A stretch of 64,000 nt of DNA from Ochromonas danica (taxonomy: Eukaryota > Sar > Chrysophyceae > Chromulinales > Chromulinaceae). Positions 1 through 9,586 of this stretch are shown here, in pieces (position 1 is the first letter of the stretch; every line of letters begins with the position of its first letter). The position numbers and the translations under genes were made by a program. The DNA lies in assembly GCA_015146655.1 (NCBI GenBank), contig VKHL01000040.1, positions 1-64,000 of the forward strand. Direction: 5' to 3'. Under the pieces are notes generated by a model. It worked only from the letters and a program-made list of their open reading frames with translations, searched no databases and was not told the origin of the DNA.

Positions 1-78
1 AACCCTAACCCTAACCCTAACCCTAACCCTAACCCTAACCCTAACCCTAACCCTAACCCTAACCCTAACCCTAACCCC
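1..78. repeat. Telomere, (CCCTAA)n array
   Basis: About twelve perfect AACCCT units are followed by one variant AACCCC unit, after which unique sequence begins near base 79. The C-rich strand reads 5'->3' into the chromosome, so this is the left physical end, with TTAGGG on the other strand. TTAGGG is the telomere type of animals, fungi and many protists and does not fix the lineage. Confidence 0.97.
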
Positions 79-167
79 TATCTCATCAGTTTCCATATTT
101 CAACTCGTGAAACCCACTGTGATCTTGAGAATACCCCTCACCCCTGGCTGTATCTGAAACTGAGAAA

Positions 168-2813
168 ATGGCAGAAATCCAACAACTGCAGAAACAGCTT
201 GCCCAGCGCGATACGCTGATCGAAGGCATGAAGCTAAAGTTCAAAGAATACGCAACAAAGCTAAAGAGCCGCCATCAGGAAGAAATCGAGTCACTCAGAA
301 AGGCAGTAAGTTCTCCCCGCATCGCATCTCTCTTTGAATCATTAGTGAGCGACAGATACGTCTTCTTCTACCATTGCTCTCGAAGGACTGCGAGGAGAAG
401 ATTGTAGCTTTGGAAAGAAAGTTGGCCAGCACTGAGGAGGTTGTTAAACAACAGACTGACCAGCTGGCAGAGATGCGGAGACTTCTGCAGAGCAAGCACG
501 AAGAACTCTCTGCCTGCCAACAGCACTGTGCAAGTTCTCTTTCAGAAAATTCTCCATTTGAATCCTTGGCAATGGAAAGCTTACAATCAGAGCTTTTCTC
601 CCTCCAAGCTGCGAAAGAGAAATTAAAAAGCCAATTATCGACTTTGCAAATATCCTTCAATCAAAAAGACGACGAACTGCAAGTTACTCTCGATGGCATC
701 AGACAGATAAAACAACATGCAGCAGAAACAGAACAAACACTTCTTCATGAATTGGCTAACATGCAGGACGAACTGAAAAGACTAAATACAACTATCACCA
801 GCAAAACAACCATAAACGATATTAAACAACCACAAATAGAGCAGGGTCTTGAGGAAGAGGTGGCTGGATTGCGCTCTGCGTTGTCTGCGAAGGAGCAGGA
901 AGTGTTGTCCTTGCAGAAGCAGGTGTCATCGTTGGATCCACTGAAGACGGGTCTTGAGGAAGAGGTGGCTGGCTTGCGCTCTGCGTTGTCTGCGAAGGAG
1001 CAGGAAGTGTTGTCCTTGCAGGAGCAGGTGTCATCGTTGGATCCACTGAAGACGGGTCTTGAGGAAGAGGTGGCTGGCTTGCGCTCTGCGTTGTCTGCGA
1101 AGGAGCAGGAAGTGTTGTCCTTGCAGGAGCAGGTGTCATCGTTGGATCCTGCGAAGACGGGTCTTGAGGAAGAGGTGGCTGGCTTGCGCTCTGCGTTGTC
1201 TGCGAAGGAGCAGGAAGTGTTGTCCTTGCAGGAGCAGGTGTCATCGTTGGATCCACTGAAGACGGGTCTTGAGGAAGAGGTGGCTGGCTTGCGCTCTGCG
1301 TTGTCTGCGAAGGAGCAGGAAGTGTTGTCCTTGCAGGAGCAGGTGTCATCGTTGGATCCACTGAAGACGGGTCTTGAGGAAGAGGTGGCTGGCTTGCGCT
1401 CTGCGTTGTCTGCGGAGGAGCTACAGGTTGCCCAGCGCGATGTGATGATCGAAAGCATGAAGGTAAAGTTCAAAGAATACGCAGTATATCTAATGTGCCG
1501 CCATCAGGAAGAAGTCGAGTCGCTCAGACAGGCAGTAAGTTCTCCCCGCATCTCTAAGTGAGTTATTACTGAGCGTCAGATGCGTCTTCTCTTCTATCTT
1601 AGCTCTCAAACGACTTCGATGAGAAGATCGTGGCTTTGGAAAGAAAGGTGGTCAGCGCTGAGGAAACTGCTAATCAACAGGCTGACCAACTGGCAGAGAT
1701 GCAGAGACTTCTGCAGAGCAAACAAGAAGAACTCACTTCCTGCCAGCAGCGCGGCGCAGAGGTGGAATCCTCCTTGTCTCAGCTGCAGATGATGCTGCTT
1801 GATTCACAAAAAGATGTTTTCGAGGTGAGCAGCTCCCACCCACTAGCTCCGCTTAAGGCGGGTCTTGAGGAAGAGGTGGCTGGATTGCGCTCTGCGTTGT
1901 CTGCGAAGGAGCAGGAAGTGTTGTCTTCGTTGTCTGCGAAGGAGCAGGAAGTGTTGTCCTTGCAGGAGCAGGTGTCATCGTTGGATCCACTGAAGACGGG
2001 TCTTGAGGAAGAGGTGGCTGGCTTGCGCTCTGCGTTGTCTGCGGAGGAGCTACAGGTTGCCCAGCGCGATGTGATGATCGAAAGCATGAAGGTAAAGTTC
2101 AAAGAATACGCAGTATATCTAATGTGCCGCCATCAGGAAGAAGTCGAGTCGCTCAGACAGGCAGTAAGTTCTCCCCGCATCTCTAAGTGAGTTATTACTG
2201 AGCGTCAGATGCGTCTTCTCTTCTATCTTAGCTCTCAAACGACTTCGATGAGAAGATCGTGGCTTTGGAAAGAAAGGTGGTCAGCGCTGAGGAAACTGCT
2301 AATCAACAGGCTGACCAACTGGCAGAGATGCAGAGACTTCTGCAGAGCAAACAAGAAGAACTCACTTCCTGCCAGCAGCGCGGCGCAGAGGTGGAATCCT
2401 CCTTGTCTCAGCTGCAGATGATGCTGCTTGATTCACAAAAAGATGTTTTCGAGGTGAGCAGCTCCCACCCACTAGCTCCGCTTAAGGCGGGTCTTGAGGA
2501 AGAGGTGGCTGGATTGCGCTCTGCGTTGTCTGCGAAGGAGCAGGAAGTGTTGTCTTCGTTGTCTGCGAAGGAGCAGGAAGTGTTGTCCTTGCAGGAGCAG
2601 GTGTCATCGTTGGATCCACTGAAGACGGGTCTTGAGGAAGAGGTGGCTGGCTTGCGCTCTGCGTTGTCTGCGAAGGAGCAGGAAGTGTTGTCCTTGCAGA
2701 AGCAGTTGTCATCGTTGGATCCTGCCAAGACGGGTCTTGAGGAAGAGGTGGTTGGCTTGCGCTCGGCGTTTATTATGTTACTTGAATATTTAATAGTTCG
2801 AGTTAGGATGTGA
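168..2813 (+). CDS. Telomere-proximal coiled-coil repeat gene, 3'-truncated
   Basis: Four exons are proposed: 168-305, 386-1534, 1603-2163 and 2232-2813. The donors all read GTAAGT and every junction is in phase, so one long heptad-rich, Glu/Gln/Leu/Lys-rich coiled-coil protein can be read through. Exon 2 carries five full 35-residue repeats starting GLEEEVAGLRSAL, plus a partial sixth. Exons 3 and 4 are near-copies of each other. A recurring block (QRDVMIESMKVKFKEYA) precedes each intron. The first intron has lost the acceptor used by the others (TTAG becomes TTG), and a nearby AG at 384-385 restores phase. In exon 4 the repeat stops abruptly near 2768 and the frame runs into unrelated AT-rich DNA for 14 codons, so the 3' part is missing. 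No function is recognised; golgin- or centrosome-like proteins look similar only through coiled-coil composition. The ATG at 168 is the first plausible start. Confidence 0.6.
845..1415 (+). repeat. 105-bp coding minisatellite, about 5.4 units
   Basis: The period is 105 bp (35 codons). Units start at 845, 950, 1055, 1160, 1265 and 1370. They differ by only a few bases, such as Leu or Ala in the DP(L/A)KT linker and Lys or Gln-Glu in one heptad, which indicates recent expansion. The period is a multiple of three, so copy number can change without breaking the frame. Further partial copies lie in exons 3 and 4 (1858-2042 and 2487-2768). Confidence 0.93.
1417..2674 (+). repeat. 629-bp tandem duplication containing an intron
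   Basis: Bases 1417-2045 and 2046-2674 are direct copies with the same 629-bp offset at every landmark compared: the QRDVMIES block, the donor (1535 and 2164), the 68-bp intron, the acceptor and the LSNDFDEK block. Because the unit carries a whole intron and matching phase, duplication added one exon without disturbing the frame. Confidence 0.9.
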
Positions 2814-3503
2814 GCTAAATTGCGGGATGTGAAACTTATAATATCTAATACATTGGCATATGATACTTCACCCAAAAGGTTCGCCATCTTCAACGAGCAG
2901 TCTTCATGAACAAGGGGGAGTCTTGATACCCAACAACTGAAGAGAGAATGGCAAGAAGTTCGCGGGTAAGAACGAACAGAGAAGAAACAAAAACCAGATA
3001 CCGAAACGACTCGAGGCTGGTTCCTAACTCCTACCCAATGAAATACGAACCGCACAGTTCCCTCCGTTCTTCGTTTGCCAAATCCCCTTCATTATGGGAG
3101 CTGATCATTTCAGTTAATCTAAGTCAAATTCTAAACATCAACAAAGAAGTGATCAATTTCATAGTCGAGTTAGATTAGACATGAATCTAGTCGTATTACC
3201 TGCGTCCTTCTGACGTTGGCAAACGAGGAGCAACGGAAACCTAAGATTCAGAGCAACGAAATTGTCAACGAATTCGACATTTTGGCGATTGCTCTTTAAC
3301 TGTTGAACATTACCTGGTCATATTATATACAAGTATAGTCGTTTTAGACTATCATAAGCTTGCAAGAGAACGCTGGAAAACAAAGAAATTGCTCTTTGAA
3401 AACACTGAAAAAGAATGTTGAAAACCGTAGGTTAGGTTGGTGCCCGTGTTTTTCGTGTTTTTGCGGAAACAGATGGATGGAATGCTGATCCTTAAGTCCG
3501 CCC
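2814..3503. other. Gene-poor subtelomeric stretch
   Basis: AT-rich sequence with only short open frames on either strand. No splice-consistent coding run, RNA gene or clear repeat was seen. It starts where the coiled-coil repeat gene is cut off. Confidence 0.5.
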
Positions 3504-4300
3504 TCACGTAGCCTTTTGCCGAATCTTGATCCCTACTGTTGTGGGTCCCCCGTGGTGTTGGTGGGAGCCGAATCTTCTGGGGCCTGGGAGGACTCTCAAG
3601 GGGATGCGTAGTTCAGTCTGGGTTTTGGCTTTGAAGCTCTTCTTAACAAACCGATCGATCACATCCACCACTGCCTGTTGTCGTCTGGACGCGAATCCCT
3701 TGGTATGCACGCAGTCCAAACCGTGAAACGGTTCATTAAGGGAAGCTTGGTGGACATGTGGCACTTCCTCTGTGGGAGGCGTGATCCGTGCGCAGCGGCA
3801 GTGAGATGGAGTGAGTGAAGGTTGTAGCGCCAACTGTTCTTCAAGCGGGTGGAGGAGTCCAGAAGAGCGAGGAGGTATTCCGTGCCATGTAATTGAGAAG
3901 GGGGAACATAAACGCCAATAGGTGGGGATATCCATCGTCCTGAGCCTTCAAACCTGGAGCTGAGGTACCAGGCGGCGTGTGCTTCGTGTTTCGTCTCTGC
4001 CAAAAAATAGTCGTAGAAGGCATCTGCATGTGCCATGAATGCGGCATCTGCTAGTAACCCAAGATTGAATCTTCCTCCACCTGGGAAGGTGGTGTAGCGC
4101 TGTCTTCACGGATGTTGTGAGGCCCTGGATGGTCTCTTCCGAGAAAGATCTCGGGGAGGGCTTCCAAAGCGTCGGAGAGTTCTGATTGGTCTTTGAAAGC
4201 GGAAAACAGTCTTGACCAACTTCCTGAATTTGAGCCTGCCGATCTGTCCGGCTATCCAGGAGTGGCGATGAATGCCCAGTCCTCCGTAATGAAGGGGTAA
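3504..4300 (-). mobile_element. Remnant resembling the C-terminal part of a non-LTR (LINE-like) reverse transcriptase
   Basis: The minus strand carries protein-like text split over two frames. The upstream part includes GRFNLGLLADAAF and FYDYFLAETKHEAHAAWYLSS. The downstream part includes DCVHTKGFASRRQQAVVDV, then TELRIPLRVLPGPRR and GGPTTVGIKI. That order recalls the region after the reverse transcriptase in some protist LINEs, where a His/Cys segment is followed by a restriction-like endonuclease. The expected P-D...D core after PGPRR is not readable here. There is no reverse-transcriptase core, poly-A tail or target duplication in view, and the frame shift between the halves shows that it is dead. 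The assignment rests on pattern memory and is tentative. Confidence 0.35.
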
Positions 4301-4501
4301 GGAGCGGTCAAATTATAAAAATAACCAACACTGACCACATGACATGGACATATTTTTGGAAAAACTGCTGAAAAGCAGTGGTTTCTGGAGGAAAACAGTA
4401 GTTTCTACAGGAAAAAACAGATCTTTCTTTGTGCCTCACATCAATCAACAAGACTTGACTTGGTCACTCTGCAAGAGAGCCTTCATCACATCTTCGACAA
4501 A

Positions 4502-5053
4502 ATGGAAAGAGGAGCCTTTGAGAAAGAACTTGCAAAGTATAAGGTAAACGTGAAAAATTTTGCGCTCTCAGTAATGGGCTTTTAATCTGGTGAGTGGATG
4601 GATGGTATTTTGTGCAGATTGTTCGTCTGGAAGATCATTACACTCCTCGTCTAAAGGTGAGTACTGAGTCTCTATGCATGTTCCTGTACAATGGTAATGC
4701 AAGAAGGAAGGAGCTGATCTTTTGGGAATGCATTCTTTAGACTAACGTTTCCGCTGTGCGATCATCTCCGCGCCCCTTGCCCAGTGCGGACAAAGAGAAG
4801 AAGAAGATCGTTCTAGAAGATGACAAATTCTGGACTCTGATTGAGAAGGTTGCTGCGGACATTCTCAGCGAGGAGGAAGTGAGCAAATTCCTTGCAGCAC
4901 TCAAGAAGGTAGTGACGTGGCATTGCTATTGCTTCTACTCGATTATTGTCTAATTTCCTCCTTGTGTTGATTTTTCAGGCTTATGCTGATGTGCCTGAAT
5001 TAGTTAACTTGGAAGATCTTAATGTTGCTGCCTCGTTGGTAAAGGTCAACTAA
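4502..5053 (+). CDS. Small unknown protein, four exons, 107 aa
   Basis: Exons 4502-4543, 4618-4656, 4741-4908 and 4979-5053 join in phase 0 with clean GT..AG limits and 70-84 bp introns. The product is acidic and helical: MERGAFEKELAKYK, then IVRLEDHYTPRLK, then a Ser/Pro hinge, a KEKKK cluster, a helix around VLEDDKFWTLIEKVAADILSE, and the tail LNVAASLVKVN. Four independent phase-compatible introns in 550 bp make a chance model unlikely. The frame stays open upstream of the ATG through HHIFDK, so further 5' exons may exist. It runs tail-to-tail with the SDR gene, leaving a 29-bp gap. I do not recognise the family. Confidence 0.6.
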
Positions 5054-5082
5054 ATAACACACTCTTTGCATGACACACATCT

Positions 5083-6325
5083 TTATGTTTGTTCCTCATG
5101 AGCAACCATTGAGGACGTCTTGTAGAATTGGAAGGGTCTATGAGAGAGGAATGCATGTAGGAAAGCGCTAACTTCTACCCGATCAGTATCACTTGGCTCC
5201 TCCGATGCACTTGTCCCATCCAGCTCAAGGGTCCACGGAATAAAATCCAAATCTTCTCTTTTTCTGTTACTGCTTGAAACAGCAATCGTTGAGACTGAGA
5301 AGTCGTAAGCATCACTGCTAAGAAATATCGCTCTGTAATCATAGAAACAAAAATGAAGGAGTTAAGGGAGAGCAGTTGGCGATCTTGCAAGGTCTGGTAG
5401 TTTAAGGTGACCAACCTGGCGAACCGATCGAACAGCTTAGTTACAGTCTCATGTAAGACATTAGCGACGCTATCTCCCAGACTGTTCGTGACGAGAACAA
5501 TTCGCATGCCCTGTGCATCCCAAGGCATCTTCCCTCCAACCTCTCCAGGCAGCGAAGAAGAAGAGGATGCAGTGGATGAAGACCCCTCATGAATACTTTG
5601 CGATCGACGTAATTCCCATAGAGCCTTCAATCACAATCCATCGCCACATTACTACACAATTATTGCAGAAGCAAAGAATCTAGTAGCTCACCTCCAACAT
5701 GCGCAGTGAAGCTCGAACCGTCCGTCTATAACATTCGTCCACCTTCTTGACCGTGATGTCCTGATTGCTGTTATGGCAAGAATCATTAAGTCCCTCCTCT
5801 AACATCAAGAGCACAGGGTAAGGAGAGAGCTTCTCTTATGAGCGGTATGAATGGTTTAAGTCTACCGGCTAAGTTGACCACGATGCCCGCCAGTGGCCGA
5901 TCGAGGTCCCGACGAATCCTTCTCAGCCGATCGATGACAGGCTGATAACTGGATGGGTCTTCTATGCTGAAGAGGATGGTTTCGACTCCCTTCTGTTGAA
6001 CGTATGCAAAGGAGGCTTTCTCTTGAAGAGTTCTCACTCCCAACAGCACATGGTAGCCTCTGCGTGCCAGAGAGAAAGCTGCTTCGCGAGCACGTCCGTC
6101 GACTCCATTGGAGAAGAAGACCACGCCACCTCGGTGAACGGAGACATTATGCCAAGTTGGTGATGAAATTTGGTGCTCTTGTGGAAGTGAAGTTGGTGAC
6201 GACGATAGCGTTGTTGACGACGAAGAAAGCAACAGACGGCAAGGGAAAGTGAGAAACGAATAAAATAACAAAATTCCGAGGAAGACGAAGAAGATAACTT
6301 TCTGCAGAAGTATTAGATATCTCAT
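5083..6325 (-). CDS. Membrane-anchored SDR-fold protein, probably lacking the usual catalytic pair
   Basis: Exons 5866-6325, 5692-5798, 5416-5624 and 5083-5332 add up to 341 residues, typical of single-domain SDRs with an N-terminal anchor. Residues about 5-28 are a hydrophobic membrane segment. A Rossmann start with a glycine motif follows (FFSNGVDGRAREAAFSLARRGY, G74 and G77), then a GIVVNLAG strand matching the SDR NxAG motif near residue 150, and MRIVLVTNSLGD at the fifth-strand position. Where SDRs carry Tyr-x-x-x-Lys, the aligned helix reads LHETVTKLFDRFA with no Tyr/Lys pair. This suggests an altered or lost dehydrogenase activity; a gene-model error in that region is the alternative. 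The last donor (GTTGGT) is weak; reading through it gives an unrelated tail. The gene lies downstream of CARNMT1 on the same strand. Confidence 0.6.
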
Positions 6326-6585
6326 TCTATACTGTACTGAAATCTCAAATCATCCAATTGTTATGTGTTGTAATCTGACTTAGTCTGACTTATTTAATCT
6401 AACTGAGGTAATGAATCATGATGACATTTGTGGATTTGAGTCAATGACGATCAAAACTCGTATTTTCCGTCTAAAATCTAAACTTTTCTAGACCCAGTGC
6501 CCTGCTGTAGTCTGCTTCTCCCCCTCCTCTTCCATATTACAGTACGGTAGCTAATTTACACTGTAGACTAATTAGACTAATTAGA

Positions 6586-8054
6586 CTAGACGGTCTTCTG
6601 GACAGTGAACTGCATCGACCTGAGATAAACAAGCAAGCAGATTAATCAATAAACACAGATGTCTCAATCATTTTCCGTTGTACCTGTAGACTGTGCGCAT
6701 CATGCTGTTGGGTGCAGCTGTGTATGTGCACTCGCGCGGCTCCTCCAGCAGAAAAGAAAATCCTTGCTTCTCAATACAGTGTCTCAATTCTTCGTAGCTC
6801 AGCTAGAAATAAATGAAGGATACGTTAGAACATCACAAAGGCAGTCTACTGCGTATAGCAACATGTGCTGCTTACTTCGATCGACTGGTCGTATCTGGGA
6901 TCTTGGTTTCGATCTAAATCAGCAACCCAGTGATAGAGAAGTGGCCCAAGATTAAGCCAAAAGCCTCCAGGTTTCAGAAGGCGATAGATGGTTTCTAGAT
7001 AGGCTAGAACGTTAGGTGCTGTGTCCAGAAAGAAGCAAGTCACTACAGCATCCCACTTTGCAGCTTGATCAGGAGAAGCGTAGATCTCCACGAAATCTCC
7101 CGCCGCCATGGAGAAAGGAGGCTCACCGCTGGAGTGCTTTATTTGTGAAGCAAAGCGCTCGAGAAAGCTAGTGGCCGTGATGTCTGGGATGGAGACGGGG
7201 GCAAGAGTGTCACGAACATGACGAATGTTGCTGATGCTAGCATTAACAGAGGAAGAATGAGGTCACAGGTTCTGTTCAACTGAGAAGCAGAATTACCTGC
7301 CAATCCAAGGAAAGATCTCATAGCAGCGCGGCTCTTGCACTCCGTTCAAGATAAAGTTGCTGGCAATCGCCATATATCTGTACATTAGTTAGTTTGAGGC
7401 GGTGAGGCGGAGGTTGTTGCTACAGAGTGTTTCGAGGGCTTACGCGCTAAACTCATTCCCTTCGCAACTGTACCCTCTCGAAGCGATCTCTAGGGGCAAT
7501 CGCCCCAAGCCACAGCCTGGAACCAGAACCTTGTGCACTAGAGCCTCATCCTCCAGTCGTTGCTCTTGCTCCTCATCTTTCTGCGTGGACTGGAGAGGCA
7601 GGCGACGAACAAGTTCAGCAAGGAGTGGGCCGAAAGACAGCTCTCTCTCGGTCTCTCCTTCAGCACTCCACTCGCGGTAAAGAGAGTGGAGCACGGCCTG
7701 ATTCCGATGGTGTTGGTTGATGTCCACGCGGGGACCAACATCTTTGTGAGGATAGATCGCTGCGGTCTCACTCGATGCTGCCTGCGTGGCATAGGCGGGT
7801 GGGTCAAGGAATCCATTTGACGCATGATAGGCCACCATGTCCTCGAAGAACGTCTGGTTGACTCGTCCTGCCTGGTGCAATAATGCTAACTTGTCGAAAG
7901 TCAGCGCAGGTAGAAGAAGACTGTGGCTGTGGGAGAGAAGGTTGAGGTGCTGCTGCCGCCGACTCAGCTCAGTCTCAAGGAAGTCAAAGTACGACAAGAA
8001 AGTGCGCATCACCTGCCACCAATGTTCGTTTTCTTCCTCATCCATCTCTGCCAT
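6586..8054 (-). CDS. CARNMT1: Carnosine N-methyltransferase-like protein (N2227 family)
   Basis: Five exons (7444-8054, 7297-7377, 6876-7236, 6684-6802, 6586-6619) give exactly 401 residues, close to human CARNMT1 (about 409). The family transfers a methyl group from S-adenosylmethionine to the imidazole of carnosine or related His-containing substrates. Visible motifs are the REWSAEGETERE segment at about 127-138, the SAM-binding KVLVPGCGLGRLPLEIA at 175-191, EGNEFSAYMAIASNFILN, a CFFLDTAPN strand, and the hallmark LKPGGFWLNLGPLLYHW. Introns are 60-75 bp. The start is divergent from uL3, 152 bp away, so the two may share a promoter. I am confident of the family; the true substrate in this organism is not shown by sequence. 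Confidence 0.9.
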
Positions 8055-8206
8055 CCTCAGTTTCCATTGTTGACGAGGTACTAAAAGTCAGGTGAAACCT
8101 TAAAACGCGTTTCTTGTGACCGCTTCCTTCTTGTCCCTTATCCGGGACCAGCCCTCGCCGCCACACGCCTTGGCAGAAACAACATATTCGAAAGCAATTA
8201 GCAAAG
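8055..8206. promoter_or_regulatory. Shared divergent promoter region of CARNMT1 and uL3
   Basis: Only 152 bp separate the two divergent start codons. A pyrimidine-rich run lies around 8124-8147 on the uL3 side, of the kind often seen near ribosomal-protein transcription starts. No TATA box is evident. The promoter role is inferred from position only. Confidence 0.4.
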
Positions 8207-9373
8207 ATGTCTCACTGCAAGTTCGAAGCCCCTCGTCACGGCTCTCTCCAGTATTTGCCCAGAAAGCGCACTAAGCACCACCAGGGAAGAGTCCGCTCTT
8301 TCCCTCGTGACAATGCCGCTCTTCCTCCTCACCTCACCGCCTTCATTGGCTACAAGGCTGGCATGACCCACGTCGTGCGTGAGATTGACAGACCTGGCTC
8401 CAAGCTGCACAAGAAGGAGGCTGTTGAAGCCGTCACTGTGCTCGAGGCTCCTCCCATGGTGGTCGTGGGTCTTGTTGGTTACGTGGAGACCCCCAATGGT
8501 CTCCGCACCCTCACCACTGTCTGGGCCACTCACCTCTCCGAGGAGATCAAGCGCCGCTTCTACAAGAACTGGTACAACTCCAAGAAGAAGGCCTTCACCA
8601 AGTATGCCAAGAGAGCTGCTGAGAAGCCCCAGGAAATCGAGGCTGAGATCGATCGCATCAAGAAGTACTGCTCTGTCGTGCGTGTGCTTGCCCACACCCA
8701 GGTCAAGAAGTTGAAGCTCCGCCAGAAGGTTGCCAACATCATGGAGATCCAGGTCAACGGTGGCGATGTCGCTGCTAAGGTCGATTTCTCTCGCAGCCTC
8801 TTCGAGCAGGAGGTCACCATCGACAAGGTCTTCGGTGAGGGAGAGACTCTCGATGTCTGCTCTGCTACCAGAGGTAAGGGTTACGCTGGTGTCGTTTCTC
8901 GTTGGGGTGTCACTCGTCTTCCTCGCAAGACCCACCGTGGTCTTCGCAAGGTTGCTTGTATTGGTGCTTGGCATCCTGCCCGCGTTCGCTTCACTGTCGC
9001 TCGTGCCGGTCAGAGAGGTTACCATCACCGCACTGAGATTAACAAGCGTGTCCTGCGCATCGGCAGAAAGGGTGACAAGAAGTCTGCCTCCACTGATGCT
9101 GACTTGACTGAGAAGGACATCAACCCTGTTGGTGGCTTCCCTCACTACGGTCAGATCAACGAGGACTGGCTGTTGCTCAAGGGCTGCATTGCCGGCTCCA
9201 AGAAGCGTCCTATCACTCTCCGCAAGTCTGTGGTGACTGTTGCCAAGCGTTCTCACCTCGAGCCTCTCAACGTCAAGTTTATCGACACTTCTGCCAAGTA
9301 TGGTCACGGTCGCTTCCAGACCCTCGAGGAGAAGGCCAAGTTCTTGGGTCCTCTCGCCTCCAAGGCCAAGTAG
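8207..9373 (+). CDS. RPL3: Large-subunit ribosomal protein uL3 (RPL3)
   Basis: An uninterrupted 388-codon frame starts [20 protein letters not shown], the standard cytosolic uL3 N-terminus, and ends [16 protein letters not shown]. Yeast uL3 has 387 residues. The conserved central stretch [20 protein letters not shown] and the [20 protein letters not shown] loop are present. uL3 sits at the peptidyl-transferase centre of the 60S subunit, and its HPARV-type loop includes the His that is hydroxylated in other eukaryotes. Codon use is strongly biased (GGT, CGT, AAG, CTC), as expected for a very highly expressed gene. It has no introns, unlike most neighbours. Confidence 0.98.
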   Translation: MSHCKFEAPRHGSLQYLPRKRTKHHQGRVRSFPRDNAALPPHLTAFIGYKAGMTHVVREIDRPGSKLHKKEAVEAVTVLEAPPMVVVGLVGYVETPNGLRTLTTVWATHLSEEIKRRFYKNWYNSKKKAFTKYAKRAAEKPQEIEAEIDRIKKYCSVVRVLAHTQVKKLKLRQKVANIMEIQVNGGDVAAKVDFSRSLFEQEVTIDKVFGEGETLDVCSATRGKGYAGVVSRWGVTRLPRKTHRGLRKVACIGAWHPARVRFTVARAGQRGYHHRTEINKRVLRIGRKGDKKSASTDADLTEKDINPVGGFPHYGQINEDWLLLKGCIAGSKKRPITLRKSVVTVAKRSHLEPLNVKFIDTSAKYGHGRFQTLEEKAKFLGPLASKAK

Positions 9374-9586
9374 ACTTGTTGTGTAGCAGCTCTGTGCTGA
9401 TGTGCGGGGAGATGGGTCTCTTGCGATTGCTTCGTTTGCTATTTTAAGCTAATTGACAATAATAATCAAGTGCTAGGACCTACTGTAGTTCATATCTTCC
9501 TGTCAACTACGGTGAATCATGTTGGTTACCCCGCATGGTAGTAATAGTTCGCCAGTTTTTCTTTCGACACGATCGCAGCCAATATT

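Noticed and set aside
845-1415. CRISPR-like array
   Set aside because: The repeats are contiguous, without unique spacers, code for a protein and lie in a eukaryotic chromosome.
745-1473. Long minus-strand frames over the coiled-coil repeats (Ser/Thr/Pro-rich)
   Set aside because: They are reverse readings of the 105-bp repeat; the plus strand has splice-consistent coding.
8198-9307. 369-codon open frame antisense to uL3
   Set aside because: It is open only because of the strong codon bias of uL3 on the other strand; Leu/Ser/Val/Asp-rich text has no domain. uL3 itself is certain.
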